DNA of 64,000 nucleotides, taken from positions 310,001 to 374,000 of the forward strand of contig JACGCN010000016.1 of assembly GCA_014905825.1 (NCBI GenBank). Reading direction: 5' to 3'. The position numbers and the translations under genes are program-made. This stretch comes from Lyophyllum atratum. Taxonomy: Eukaryota > Basidiomycota > Agaricomycetes > Agaricales > Lyophyllaceae. Positions 24,708-34,421 of this stretch are shown piece after piece. Positions within the stretch are counted from its first letter, which is position 1. Each line of letters opens with the position of its first letter. Below the pieces are notes generated by a model. The model was not told the origin of the DNA. It made no database searches and worked only from the letters and a program-made list of their open reading frames with translations.

Positions 24708-25184
24708 TCGGCCTTAGTAGCAATCGGCGCATCGGTCTACTACCATAACCACGACGGATTCCCTTCATCTGCGCAAATGGTATGTTGAGTCGGCATGGTA
24801 TCGGGCTTGAATAACCTCGGGGCAACTTACATGTCGCCTTCAGGGTTTTGTTGCAGACGGGGTTGCTGCAAAGAAAATGTTGAGGACATCTTTCGAAGCT
24901 ATGCGGTCGTGAACGTACTGATTTGGGTCTTTGGGGTCCGCACCCCTGGAAGTCACATAATTTATCAGGAATACAGTGTGAAGAATCACGAAGGACGACG
25001 TACGGGTAGGTATCGAATGTTCCAAACGCCAACGCAACGACGTATTCCGAGATCTATTTATAGATTGAGGTTATACCTTTTTATTTGGGTGGAAAAGTTT
25101 TGCGAATTTTTGAAATCTATTTATAGGTGGACGCAAAAAAGCTTAATTTTTAGAAGCATTGTCACGTGAGCACATGTGACTCTA

Positions 25185-25209
25185 TAGTCCATACTATTGT
25201 TTATGTAAT
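25185..25209 (+). repeat. divergent copy of the TGTCTGTAC / TTTATGTAAT motif
   Basis: TAGTCCATAC followed by TATTGTTTATGTAAT. It is preceded by CACGTGAGCACATGTGACT, a segment also found before the copy at 27491 (CATGTGAATGCATGTGACT), so the two share about 50 bp. Confidence 0.5.
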
Positions 25210-25295
25210 GCAATGCTTTCCATTTCATGTGGAGAAATTAACAGGCGACAGGTTACGTGTAATACAGACATTGTATGCAACAAGCGGCGAAGCAG

Positions 25296-25385
25296 ACCAT
25301 ATATGTCCAATTGACGAGTGGATGAAATATTTTGTGCGATACCATATATGTCCAATTGACGAGTGGATGAAATAATTTGTAGGAT
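25296..25385 (+). repeat. two tandem 45-bp repeat units
   Basis: Units 25296-25340 and 25341-25385 both begin ACCATATATGTCCAATTGAC and are identical for the first 34 bases, diverging slightly in the last 11 (TTTTGTGCGAT versus ATTTGTAGGAT). Such a recent duplication could arise by slippage. It abuts the 3' end of the minus-strand gene at 25408. Confidence 0.9.
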
Positions 25386-25407
25386 ATATACCAGCCCTCA
25401 TCAAGCC

Positions 25408-25953
25408 TCATTCGTCGGAGAAATAACCCTCGATTTCCTCAATTTCCAACACTACGTCGACGTTGCATTGTGGTCGTAATTGGCCTGGGGAGGGGGTGTG
25501 GAACCGAACGCCCATGTTCCCGATGCAAAACCTAAGCTCTGCAACTTCGCAACCACCGCCGTCTACAACTATCTGTGCCAAGACCATGGTCCATACGGAG
25601 GAGGCGTAAATGTCTACTTCCATCCAGTTGTCCATCCGCAACAGTGTTACGAGCACAGTCGGCAAGTGAGCTTCATGGATCTGTATTTGCAATTTCTTGC
25701 ATCGGATGTCGACATCCCATCCCTCAGGGCCTTCTACAATGTGGATGTCCGCCCTGCCCCCTACTCCTTCCACTGTCTGTATGAGACGTGAGACTGAGAA
25801 AAGAGTCAATTCCGCAATCTTTATAACTTTATAACGGTCCGCTGTCATATTCGACCCATTAATTGTTGGCTTTGCCTGTGATTGACGCTGAAACATAAAC
25901 TTACCACCATCGGGATGTGTAGTAGCTGTGAAGGAATCAACAGATGTTGGCAT
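25408..25953 (-). CDS. small hypothetical protein
   Basis: A 181-codon minus-strand ORF with coherent amino-acid composition and no recognised domain. A strong GTAAGT donor after HPDGG and an acceptor CTTTTCTCAG would remove 111 nt in frame, giving about 144 aa (MPTSVDSFTATTHPDGV then SRLIQTVEGVGG). The C-terminus is acidic (EIEEIEGYFSDE). The internal pattern VDIRCKKLQIQIHE / MEVDIYASSVWTM suggests beta-strands. Function unknown. The plus-strand ORFs over it are shadows. Confidence 0.4.
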   Translation of the reverse strand: MPTSVDSFTATTHPDGGKFMFQRQSQAKPTINGSNMTADRYKVIKIAELTLFSVSRLIQTVEGVGGRADIHIVEGPEGWDVDIRCKKLQIQIHEAHLPTVLVTLLRMDNWMEVDIYASSVWTMVLAQIVVDGGGCEVAELRFCIGNMGVRFHTPSPGQLRPQCNVDVVLEIEEIEGYFSDE

Positions 25954-26350
25954 CGCGTTCGATTGCGTGAAATCCTGGCGTGGCTTGGGAACCTGTTTGT
26001 TCCTGACGGCGCCTGATTTATATTAATTGATGGAGTGCTCCGTTCACGATCCCTACCCTGTCTACGTCGTCATCCTTACTCGCTTGTATCCCTCTATCGT
26101 TCTGGTGCCCTGCTCTGTTCGTGTCATCAATTCATAGAAGGAAAATGCTTGTTCGTTACCCATCTAGCCTCTTTGATCTTCAATCTTTGCCTGTGTTCCT
26201 CGTTAACGTGTGCCTATTCCTGCTTGTCTTGTCTGTACTGTGTCCTTTTTGGTAATATCAATCTGCCTCGTGTGCTGCTTCATTTCCGTCCTCTTCTCCA
26301 ATGTTGCCGTTTATAGAGTCCAAGAATCCCGGAAAATTCCTTCTGGACCA

Positions 26351-26460
26351 GTGTAAGGCACGCTAGGGCTTCAAATCGCCGACGCACGGCTCTCTAATCA
26401 GACTCCGTGTAAGGCACGCTAGGGTTCACCGTCGACACATGGCACTCTAATCAGACTCTG
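26351..26460 (+). repeat. two tandem ~56-bp repeat units
   Basis: GTGTAAGGCACGCTAGGG...CTCTAATCAGACTC occurs at 26351-26406 and again at 26407-26460 with a few substitutions and a 2-bp length difference. No gene overlaps it. Confidence 0.8.
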
Positions 26461-26606
26461 GACATCGACAGTTGGCCCTGACCCATTGAATTCAGCCTCG
26501 TGCATGTGAAGTTCTGCGGATCCATTCCCTCCTACGCATGTACTGTTTCATAAGTAACGTTAGTCCTGCATGGTAAACCCCCTTTTTGCTTTCCCTTAAC
26601 TTGCAG

Positions 26607-27186
26607 CCTGCTCTTCCTCCTCTTCCCCAGATCCCCTAACTGCTTCTGCTCCCCAGCCACCTCTCGCATACGTCGAAACAAATGCAGTCCAATCAACGTA
26701 ATTTAGTTGCTGGCTACGAGCGCAAGCCCTTGCTAATTGTGTTGCTATAACATAGAATCCGGTACAGTAGACACAGATGATGTTGGTGCTCCCTCCCTCC
26801 CTGTGGTACAGGACAAACCGAAAGATGTGGCTGCATCGGCCCCTGAGTCGAATCCGTGAGCACATGTCCGTACTCACCGTGTAACGAGACACCTGACTAT
26901 TCTCTGCAGCAGTCAGAATTCTCCGTCCAACCTAACCACCGCCGCCAACAGCAGCCTCTCAACTTCTGGCAGCAGTGGCCTGGCTGAGACCGCAGGTGCC
27001 GCGAACAGTAGCATTTGCAGCCCGGACATCAATAAGCCTGTCCCACGCGTTGCACCCGGCACCACGTTGGACTCGATCGTGCCCTATGACCGCCGTGAGT
27101 TTTTAGATGGAGCCTTGTCGTCCAATGCTGAAAGTGCTTCCGTCAGTCTCCCTTGCTCTTTGGAGACGGCATTTGGAGAAGGATGA
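26607..27186 (+). pseudogene. Ser/Pro-rich coding remnant
   Basis: Three open stretches with protein-like Ser/Thr/Pro/Ala bias can be read: CSSSSSPDPLTASAPQPP, then GAPSLPVVQDKPKDVAAS, then NLTTAANSSLSTSGSSG followed by INKPVPRVAPGTTLDSIVP, with a stop at 27184-27186. The second and third are joined by a plausible intron, but the first does not join in phase and no start codon could be placed, so this is best treated as a decayed fragment. Function unknown. Confidence 0.3.
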
Positions 27187-27490
27187 TGACGACGAGTGCG
27201 GTTGCGAGTCCACCTTTGGGCGGGATGAGGACGGTGAAGTTCGCCACTACGGAGAGGGCTGCCAGTTCTGAGGATGCAGGCTCGTGGTTGTTTTCGTAAC
27301 ACTTGGCAACTACACTGTTTCTTCTTTGACAAATAAATCTTCGCCTTGAATTATTGTAAATCTTTCACTTTTAAAAAATCTCTTAGATAATGTACAGTCT
27401 AGTGTGTTTTAAGTTACACTGAGTGGCGCAGTATTGTATGCCTTTTTAGAGACTTACAATCATGTGAATGCATGTGACTTTTTTGTCGAG

Positions 27491-27514
27491 TGTCTGTACC
27501 GTTGTTTATGTAAT
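27491..27514 (+). repeat. intergenic motif copy upstream of the Zn-Cys gene
   Basis: TGTCTGTACCGTTGTTTATG TAAT: one of the recurring TGTCTGTAC...TTTACGTAAT motifs of this region, 337 bp before the next start codon. Confidence 0.7.
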
Positions 27515-27850
27515 AATATGTCCCCCTTGAACATGCGTCTCTGACTTCTCGTCACATCCGTCCTGTATCCCTGGTGTTGATGGTCTGTACAATGTCGAAA
27601 CGTAGTGAGTCTCGTTGCTTGGTTACTCTATCGCTCCTATGTGCGTAGATAGTGTAAGAGCAGAGTGTATCAGGAATTCCAAATACTAAATGGAGGAAGC
27701 TGTGTTCCTGGTCGTAGGATTCGCGTCCTTCTCAGATGGGTCGGCCTACTCCGTTTCATGGGCTGAATCGGGGGTTCTTAATTTTTGTTGTTCATTCAAG
27801 GTCCTCGTTTGTATCCTCTGCCTTTACCCCATCAATAGCGCTCTCAATAC

Positions 27851-28618
27851 ATGGCTTACTTATTACCTCCTCGCAGCGCCTCCCCCTTGACCGTCGAGGG
27901 TACATCCATCCTCAAGAACGTGCTGCTACCCCACGCCGCGGTAAGACATTGCTCGTCCCCTTACTTGTCCTTTATTTTCTTTGCTTACTTCAGAACTGCA
28001 TAGGTCCCCGATTCTTGCAGTTCGTGTGCTGGCGACCCATTGAGGGGTCCGTGCAAACTTGAGGGTTGGGGGGTTGCATGCAGATATTGCATTGCTCTTG
28101 GAACAGGGCAAACATGTAGCTATCGCCTGCCCGTGCCCGCGGGCAATGCGCTTGCTGAAAGGCTGCAGAATGTCCCTGATATTCCGTTGAGTATGTCGCT
28201 GCGCTGAATCTTATTCTTCCTTAATCTTATGCGTTTTGCTCAAGGCGTAAAGGCTTTGTTTGAGGCGTTTTCTAGAGTTGGTCGAGACCGCGCGGCTGCT
28301 GAAGTCCGGGTCGCGACCCATGGCTATGCTCAAGCACTTGCCATGACCGAACTTTTCTTAGCCCGTGCATCCGACGAAGCTCTCTGTGCTGAGGTCATTC
28401 GAGTGCTCGATGATGATATGAACCACGGCAGCCGTCTTCCGCCTGACTGCCTCACGACACTCACTCAGGTACTCTACGAACCGTATCTCGGCTTCCGTTC
28501 TCGAGAGACACTATTTAAACGGGGTGAACATTTGAAGGAGTTGCTTAAGGAGATGGAGGATGAAGACGGCGTCGCCGATGCGATAGTTGACAATGGCCTG
28601 GCATATGATGGCCTCTGA
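27851..28618 (+). CDS. small Zn-cysteine protein of the accessory island
   Basis: Exons 27851-27940, 28004-28190 and 28245-28618 give 216 aa. Residues 35-68 have six cysteines spaced C-x2-C-x8-C-x8-C-x2-C-x8-C, close to the fungal Zn2Cys6 binuclear-cluster pattern (x6 instead of x8 is usual). The middle Gly/Trp-containing loop (KLEGWGVACRYC) differs from classical Gal4-type factors, which have basic residues there. After the cluster comes a helical region (VKALFEAFSRVGRDRAA, ALAMTELFLARASDE) and a charged C-terminus (LKELLKEMEDEDG). It could be a DNA- or protein-binding factor. No known family assigned. First gene of a set of four intact unknown genes. Confidence 0.65.
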
Positions 28619-29399
28619 TCCAGTAGGCCACCATCCTGCCGCAGTGCCCGCTGTTTTTTTGATGATGTGCGTAAGATCTTACTGCTTCCTAACACTAAAT
28701 ATTGACCACTTTCCCTTTATACAGTTTTTAACAGAGTGTGTATTAGAGGTCGCCGTTAGCTACATATTTATACGCTCGACCAAGGTCCCATCACCCGTGT
28801 ATGCCTCGCTGTCCACATTACCATCCGAACAATTTCCCTTCAGTGTCTATATAAATCTTTGTGACGACGGACTAAAGCTGGAACACATACCCCGGTGCTG
28901 AACGCGTTAAGTGACTGAACTAATAAGTGTTGCCAGGATCCAAACCCGCACCCTCATCGTTGGGCTCCCTCCTCGATCACACCGCATCCCTGGCCTACGA
29001 TGCCCATATTTCAATCAACTTGCTTGTTGCTAAACTTATCTGCCTTGTTCGTTTGATATATTCACGTGATTTCGTGCGACATCCTTCAACTGTGTCTGTA
29101 CTGTTGATTACGTTATGCTGTCGATTCCCAACATCATTGTCCTTCCAGACTGCCTACGTCCCTTCCAACACGCATATAAGACTGCTCGTCTCTTCTGTTT
29201 TGTTGGCATACTATTGGTGGACTGTATATTTAAAAAATTTGCCAAGGTCAATGTGTTCTGAGGTGGTGTATTTCTGATCACGTGACCAATCTGTGCATCC
29301 TATACGTGTAGCACACATAGGAGTACAGTGCCTTGCCTTGAATATGCGTTGCAGGCCATCTTCCGTTATTGGGATGCATGTACATATAATTGGTGTGTT
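28619..29399. other. intergenic between convergent island genes
   Basis: Contains one copy of the recurring motif (29093-29115, TGTCTGTACTGTTGATTACG) preceded by CACGTGATTTCGTGCGAC. Nothing else recognised. Confidence 0.4.
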
Positions 29400-30623
29400 C
29401 TACATGTTATTTCCTTGCTCGTCATCCACTGTCATGTCGTTGATACGCTTTCTGACGTCATATACCTCTGCATCCTCCAGCGACCTGAGCTTCCTCTTCA
29501 GTGTGACTGTTCCTTTCTCGCTATGGACTTCGGGCTCCTATCACACGCTATTATATACTCGTGAGTGATGCGATGATAATACTAGTTCTCACCTTCATCT
29601 TCTTATAGTTCGAGCTTTTAGCCAGCAGAGTCAAGGACCGTAAAACCACTCTCATCCGGCTCTTGCTTGTTCTGCCATCCTTCAGCGCTATAGCCTTGAA
29701 TGACAACTGCGCCGCTACTATGTCCCCTATCCTAAACGCTTGGGGACCGATCTTCTCATATCTGGTGGGGTTGTTCTCGATCACGACAAAAAAAAAACTA
29801 AAAAGAAAAAGAAAATATGCACCTGCGCTTTCCCTCCAGGCAGCCCTTCGCTTCTGAGTACTGGACGACATTGTCTTCCGTCCGCACATAACCTTTTTTA
29901 AGAAAGCTATCCATCACAGAATGAGGGTCACTGCCCGCATCGAACGGTATGTGCTGCTGTTCACTACTGTCTTTGATGTTAGTGACGAGCATGTTCGACA
30001 TGTCCAGGTGTTTGTTCCCCTCTCCCGCCAGACTGTCTTTCCAGCTCTCGAGCACACCTTCTTCAAACACCCTGTCGAACAGTTCCCACACCGCACCTGC
30101 AGCAACTACAGCATCCTTGAACCGGTCTGATCCTAGGCCATCGAGACTAATCGCCTGCTTTAAGAACCTTATTTTTCCCTGATCTCTGCGTTAGTGTGCG
30201 CGGTGTCAGTCTGTGCGCTCTGTTTACGTGGCACACACTCACAGATTTTTTAGGCCTATTTTCAAAGGTGGGAGCTCTTTCTTGGTTAAGGCTCCATAAA
30301 CTGTGAGGATGCATTCTTCGTCTGTTGGGTTGCCTTTGTCATCTGCGTGTACCAGGGCAAAAACTTTTTCCTTGACAACTTCTTTAATTCTAACGCTCTC
30401 AAACCATTTAGGATCCTGGTCTCTGCAATTAATTTGTCTGCACTTTCTCGTAGACGCGGGGTTTACCTTGAGCAGATCATGGAGACATGTTTCGTCTTCG
30501 TTCTTACTTTCGTCCGTCAGACGCTCAATACTCTGTTCTATGTACTCGTCTTAGTGTGTCATAATCAACTCATATGGTTTATCCTTGCTCACTTGCTGAA
30601 TCTTTGCTGTATGCGGGCTCCAT
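29400..30623 (-). CDS. unknown 330-aa island protein
   Basis: Six minus-strand exons (30623-30593, 30549-30467, 30415-30243, 30185-29823, 29797-29593, 29537-29400) keep one frame, giving 330 aa. Sequence features: a charged N-terminal half (KWFESVRIKEVVKEKVFALV, LTKKELPPLKIGLKNL), a central helical part (AVWELFDRVFEEGVLESW), a beta-rich core FRIGDIVAAQLSFKAIAL / MRVVLRSLTLLAKSSN at about residues 235-275, and a basic-acidic tail (LKRKLRSLEDAEVYDVRKR). I associate the IGDIV...LRSLTLL core with a highly repeated but unnamed Agaricomycete family, from memory. The start Met is the first in frame after a non-coding-looking stretch; further 5' exons up to about 31165 are possible. It is divergent to the 666-aa gene. 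Confidence 0.7.
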
Positions 30624-31222
30624 GTTCACGATACTGCCAGGGCACTTGTCTTGTGCGTATGGTGGTTGAAAACTGGAGGTCTAATCTGTGGCCCATGCAT
30701 TATCCAGAATATTGCTCTTCTTTCCCGCTCTCTCCCCTATGTGCTTCCTCGGATCTGCGCTCATTGTCGTTCGTACTGTTTGTGTCAAAGCATGGCTTCA
30801 TACTGTTCCACTTTTGCTCCCCCGTATTCCTCTCTTGAAAGCTGTTCTGCGCTCCGCGGAGCCGCTACTTTGGTTCAACTCGAGTTCATCAGCATATACA
30901 GGTGCTTATCTTAGATTCCTATTACTTCGCTTTTCTTCAGTATGTTGCTGCTTCTTTATTAGCTGACTCCTTATCTATCTGTCACCCGTTGCTGATGGAG
31001 TTTCAGCTCCAGTGTTTTCTCCCTCATGGTGGTTGTTAACCCATCGGCTGGCCTGATTCCATTTACCTCCAAATATTGCATTCTATGATTGATTCGCAGT
31101 TGCTGTACACCGCGGAGTTTATCCATCAGTCCTCCATTTTTCCTCTTCGGGCTCGCCCTGTTCATTCGCGTTTATAACGCTCATTTGCTCCCTATCTCTA
31201 TCTTGTACTTCCTCGCCCTCCT
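30624..31222. promoter_or_regulatory. divergent promoter region between two island genes
   Basis: 599 bp between start codons at 30623 (minus) and 31223 (plus). Unlike the other island gaps it has no copy of the TGTCTGTAC motif. A 5' non-coding exon of the minus gene may lie here. Confidence 0.4.
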
Positions 31223-33967
31223 ATGGCTCCACGAAAGCCCTCGAAATCGTCTGCCTCAGCCCCACGTCCCCTGGAATCCCAGCTCGATGGCTTGTTAGTG
31301 TGTTTTTTTTTTTTTTTTTGCCCTGTCCATTGTGTTGTGTGGACTACTGACATTCGCTGTATTTTCTTTTTGCAGAACCGACGACAAGTTCTCCGCGTTC
31401 GTATTTCTGGCCTTCACTGAAATAGTCACGATCCTGATTTTATCCCGGGCATATCATCCAACGGCAGCATTTTCAAGTCTGCACTTGCGGCTTCATCTTC
31501 AGGTCGTGTCGCTCCTGTCAACCAGCCTGCAAGCCCGAGCAAGCGTAAGACCGCGCCCGTTGATGATATGTATGTTTTACAGCCTTCCTGGAGCTTTTCA
31601 AAACTTAATATTATGTCCAGCTCCACTTCGTCTACGCCATCTCCCAAGAAAAAGCAGGTTGTAGCATCAACACCTGGTTCCGCTGTTATGTACGACCTCC
31701 ATATGTTTGACTCCCTTATCTAATAATTCTTTTTATTTGTCATCGCATAGACGGGCAATGGCAGGACTTTCCGCTGAGGACCCGTTTTTGTCTCCTCTTG
31801 GGCGCTCATCGTTAGTTCTTTTATTTTTTAATTTATTTTTGCTGTCTTCGACTATTCCACTTATACGCTTGTATTTTGCTTGTTAAGCCGTGCCCGTGTA
31901 CCATCCGAAAAGGCTGCAGCCGCCTTGGCGGCAAAATCCGTGATAGCCTTAGGTTCCAAGGCCTCGTCGTTGACCCGAGTGAGGATAAAGCAGGAACCTT
32001 TGGATGCGTATCCCAGCCCTCTCAAAATCGACACTACGCCCAAGTCGAAGGCTTCGGCGTCTTCACCCATCTCCCTGTCTTCGGACGATGAAGATGAACT
32101 CCCCACTGTTGCCGAGTTCGTGCCTTTTTTCCACTTGTCAATGCTTTCGTTTCCTCACTACTTATGTCCTTAGCATTTCTCGTAATCTATTCCTTGACAA
32201 AAAGGCATCCAACCATTTTTATGAAGACAATGGTCCCCTCCCACCCAAGGATGAGGGGGCCCGTTCTTCGGGGTACCTTCTGGATGGCTTTGTCGTACCA
32301 GATTCCGATTTTGACGAGGCAGAGCATTCGGATGCGTCCAATGCGGCCCGCAAGAGGAGCTCCATAAAAGGTAAGTATGATGACATGCGCATAACCCCCT
32401 CCCCCCCGATCACCCCTGTCCGACGTGGGCGGAAACTCGTACTTGAAGATGATGCCAAGAATGAGGAGGTTGAGGCGCCAATTCCTACTACTCTTCCCAG
32501 TATCAATCCTATCATTGGCTCCTCATCGGCAGACGAACAGTAAGCCTTCTTCTACCCCTCTGTCTATATTTCCTATTGTTACATACTGTGTGCTGACAGC
32601 ATACCCTTTACACAGTGAAGATGGCGTGGAGCTGGATGTCACTGCCCTCCCAGTCATGGACTTGGACTTACAGGACCCTCTCATGCAGGGCGCTTATGCC
32701 CAGCTACCATTGATAAAGTAAGTTATCTACGTTTTTACTGTCTTTATTATTACTAAAGTCCTTTTAAACTCCATTTTTACTTGAACCTTTCAGAAATCGT
32801 GCGTTCATTGAGCCTTATGGCTACGACAAACACTTGGGATCCGAACCCCGCAACACCATCCGCATCAGTGTTCTCCAGAATTATATGTCGGACAAAAACC
32901 TCGGGTACGTCCCCCCTGTCGCGTCCTGCGCTGTGCCCATCCTTCCTACTATTTAATCCCTTTTCCTTCAGTTCTCTGTTCCGCGCACTCCTATTCGTTA
33001 AGCATGGCTTCTATATCAACATGGCCCGGGTGGACCTTTCAATCCTCGCGTCTTCATTCCGTCGTATTACCCTGAAGCAGGGCGGAGCCTATGCCAACTG
33101 CGTGATGAACGGGGTGGTATCCAGCTGCGATCTTGTGGGCCCCGGTGTATTGGCCGGGTCTAGTAACCTGGAGTCCGAGAAGTTTCTTCAACACCGGATC
33201 AGTATATTTCCCTTCCGCCAGGAAATCGTTCGCGATATCGGAGCTATCTTCCAGGTCCTTCAGCTGCCTTCTACAGGCGTTAAAGGCACATATTCCAAAG
33301 GCGGATTTGCTTTTGTCACTCGTGGACAGGGTAAACGTGCTGCAATGTCCTATGGTCAGTTCGTACTCTACTTGTTCTTGAATCTTTTTAATTAAGGTCT
33401 CGATCTAGCGGCTGGTTACGCTGTTCCGAAGGAGCTACCGGGTCCGGACCTCGCAGCCCATAGCGACCTCTTTGCCGTTGACGCTGTCCCGGTTGCCACT
33501 AGTGTTGCCAGCAGCTATGCTACTAAGGCTGTGTTAGAGTACGACGACGTCGGCATGTTTTTTTACTAACTGTTCCTATCTCATTCATAACTAATTTGTT
33601 CTGCAGTGCCAATCTACGATGGTCGTTCCGAGACCGGCCGGCCTTTCCGTTTCGACCCCCAGGATTTCAAAGATCTTCCAACCTGGAGGCCCTACATGCA
33701 AAACCGGTCCAACTTGCCTCCCCTTTCGGTCATCAGTGTTGGTTACTCAGCCAACTGGTACACTTTAGACCGCACAAACCCCACCGCGCAGAGGTTAGCT
33801 TCACCTCTCGAGTTGGCTTCTATGTCTGACTGCACCTTATCAGGTACTTGTCCACGAACGTGCTGTTCGTGATAGTAATAAACACTCCTTCCTCTCTTCT
33901 TACAAGTGGAGGAGGCAGCGCCGTTGCTGGTGGGGGGGCTAGTGGTAAGGGAAAGGCCAGGGCCTGA
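31223..33967 (+). CDS. unknown 666-aa island protein, disordered N-terminus and folded C-terminus
   Basis: Twelve exons (31223-31293, 31426-31569, 31621-31689, 31751-31810, 31888-32115, 32174-32539, 32616-32717, 32794-32904, 32972-33354, 33397-33552, 33607-33793, 33844-33967), all in phase. The first ~310 residues are Ser/Lys/Asp-rich and disordered (SPSKRKTAPVDD, SPISLSSDDEDELPT, VPDSDFDEAEHSD, VRRGRKLVLEDDAK), suggesting a nuclear, chromatin-associated protein. From DLDLQDPLMQGAYAQLPLI onward a folded region begins (RNTIRISVLQNYMSDK, FVKHGFYINMARVDLSIL, QHRISIFPFRQEIVRDIG, DGRSETGRPFRFDP), ending in a Gly/Ala-rich tail. Intron 33553-33606 is GC-AG. An optional 42-nt intron (33869-33910) near the end would remove 14 residues. 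Family unnamed; resembles recurrent Agaricomycete hypothetical proteins. Confidence 0.72.
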
Positions 33968-34197
33968 AATCGTACTATACTATCATCTCGTGTTCGCTAT
34001 GTGGTGGGTTGGCAGTTTTCTTACTCGATGTCTGTACTCGTGCCATATATCTTTCACATGTCCGCATATGCTCGTACGCCTCTATGGCCAAATGAAAAAA
34101 AATTGATGCACTTACTACTCAGCTTAGTATCCGCTCCAGGCATATTGGTTTTTTTAGCGAATGAAATTCGTGTCCCACTTTTTGGCCCTTGGTCGGA

Positions 34198-34421
34198 TGT
34201 CTGTACTATAGCTTACATAATTAGCCCCGTGACTCTACTGTTTGGAATGTTTGCAGTCAATCTAAGATTTGTACGTCATGTTATTGCTCTCGTGTTGTTG
34301 ACATTTGCCTGTCTGTACTTTCATTTACGTAATGTGTCCCGTGACTCTGCTGTTTTGAACTGTCGCGGTCACTCTAGAGTCTACCACTTTATACTCTCAT
34401 GTCGTTGACACCTGCCATCCA
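34198..34421 (+). repeat. two diverged ~112-bp tandem units carrying the recurring motif
   Basis: Units start at 34198 and 34310, both with TGTCTGTACT...TTAC(A/G)TAAT, then CCCGTGACTCT(A/G)CTGTTT, and end in GTTGACA(T/C)(T/C)TGCC. The second unit overlaps the first bases of the JmjC gene ORF, so that start codon lies inside repeat sequence. Confidence 0.75.

Noticed and set aside
24840..25037. Minus-strand frame with protein-like text (ADPKDPNQYVHDRIASKDVL)
   Set aside because: Looks coding but no start, no upstream exon and no family could be supported.
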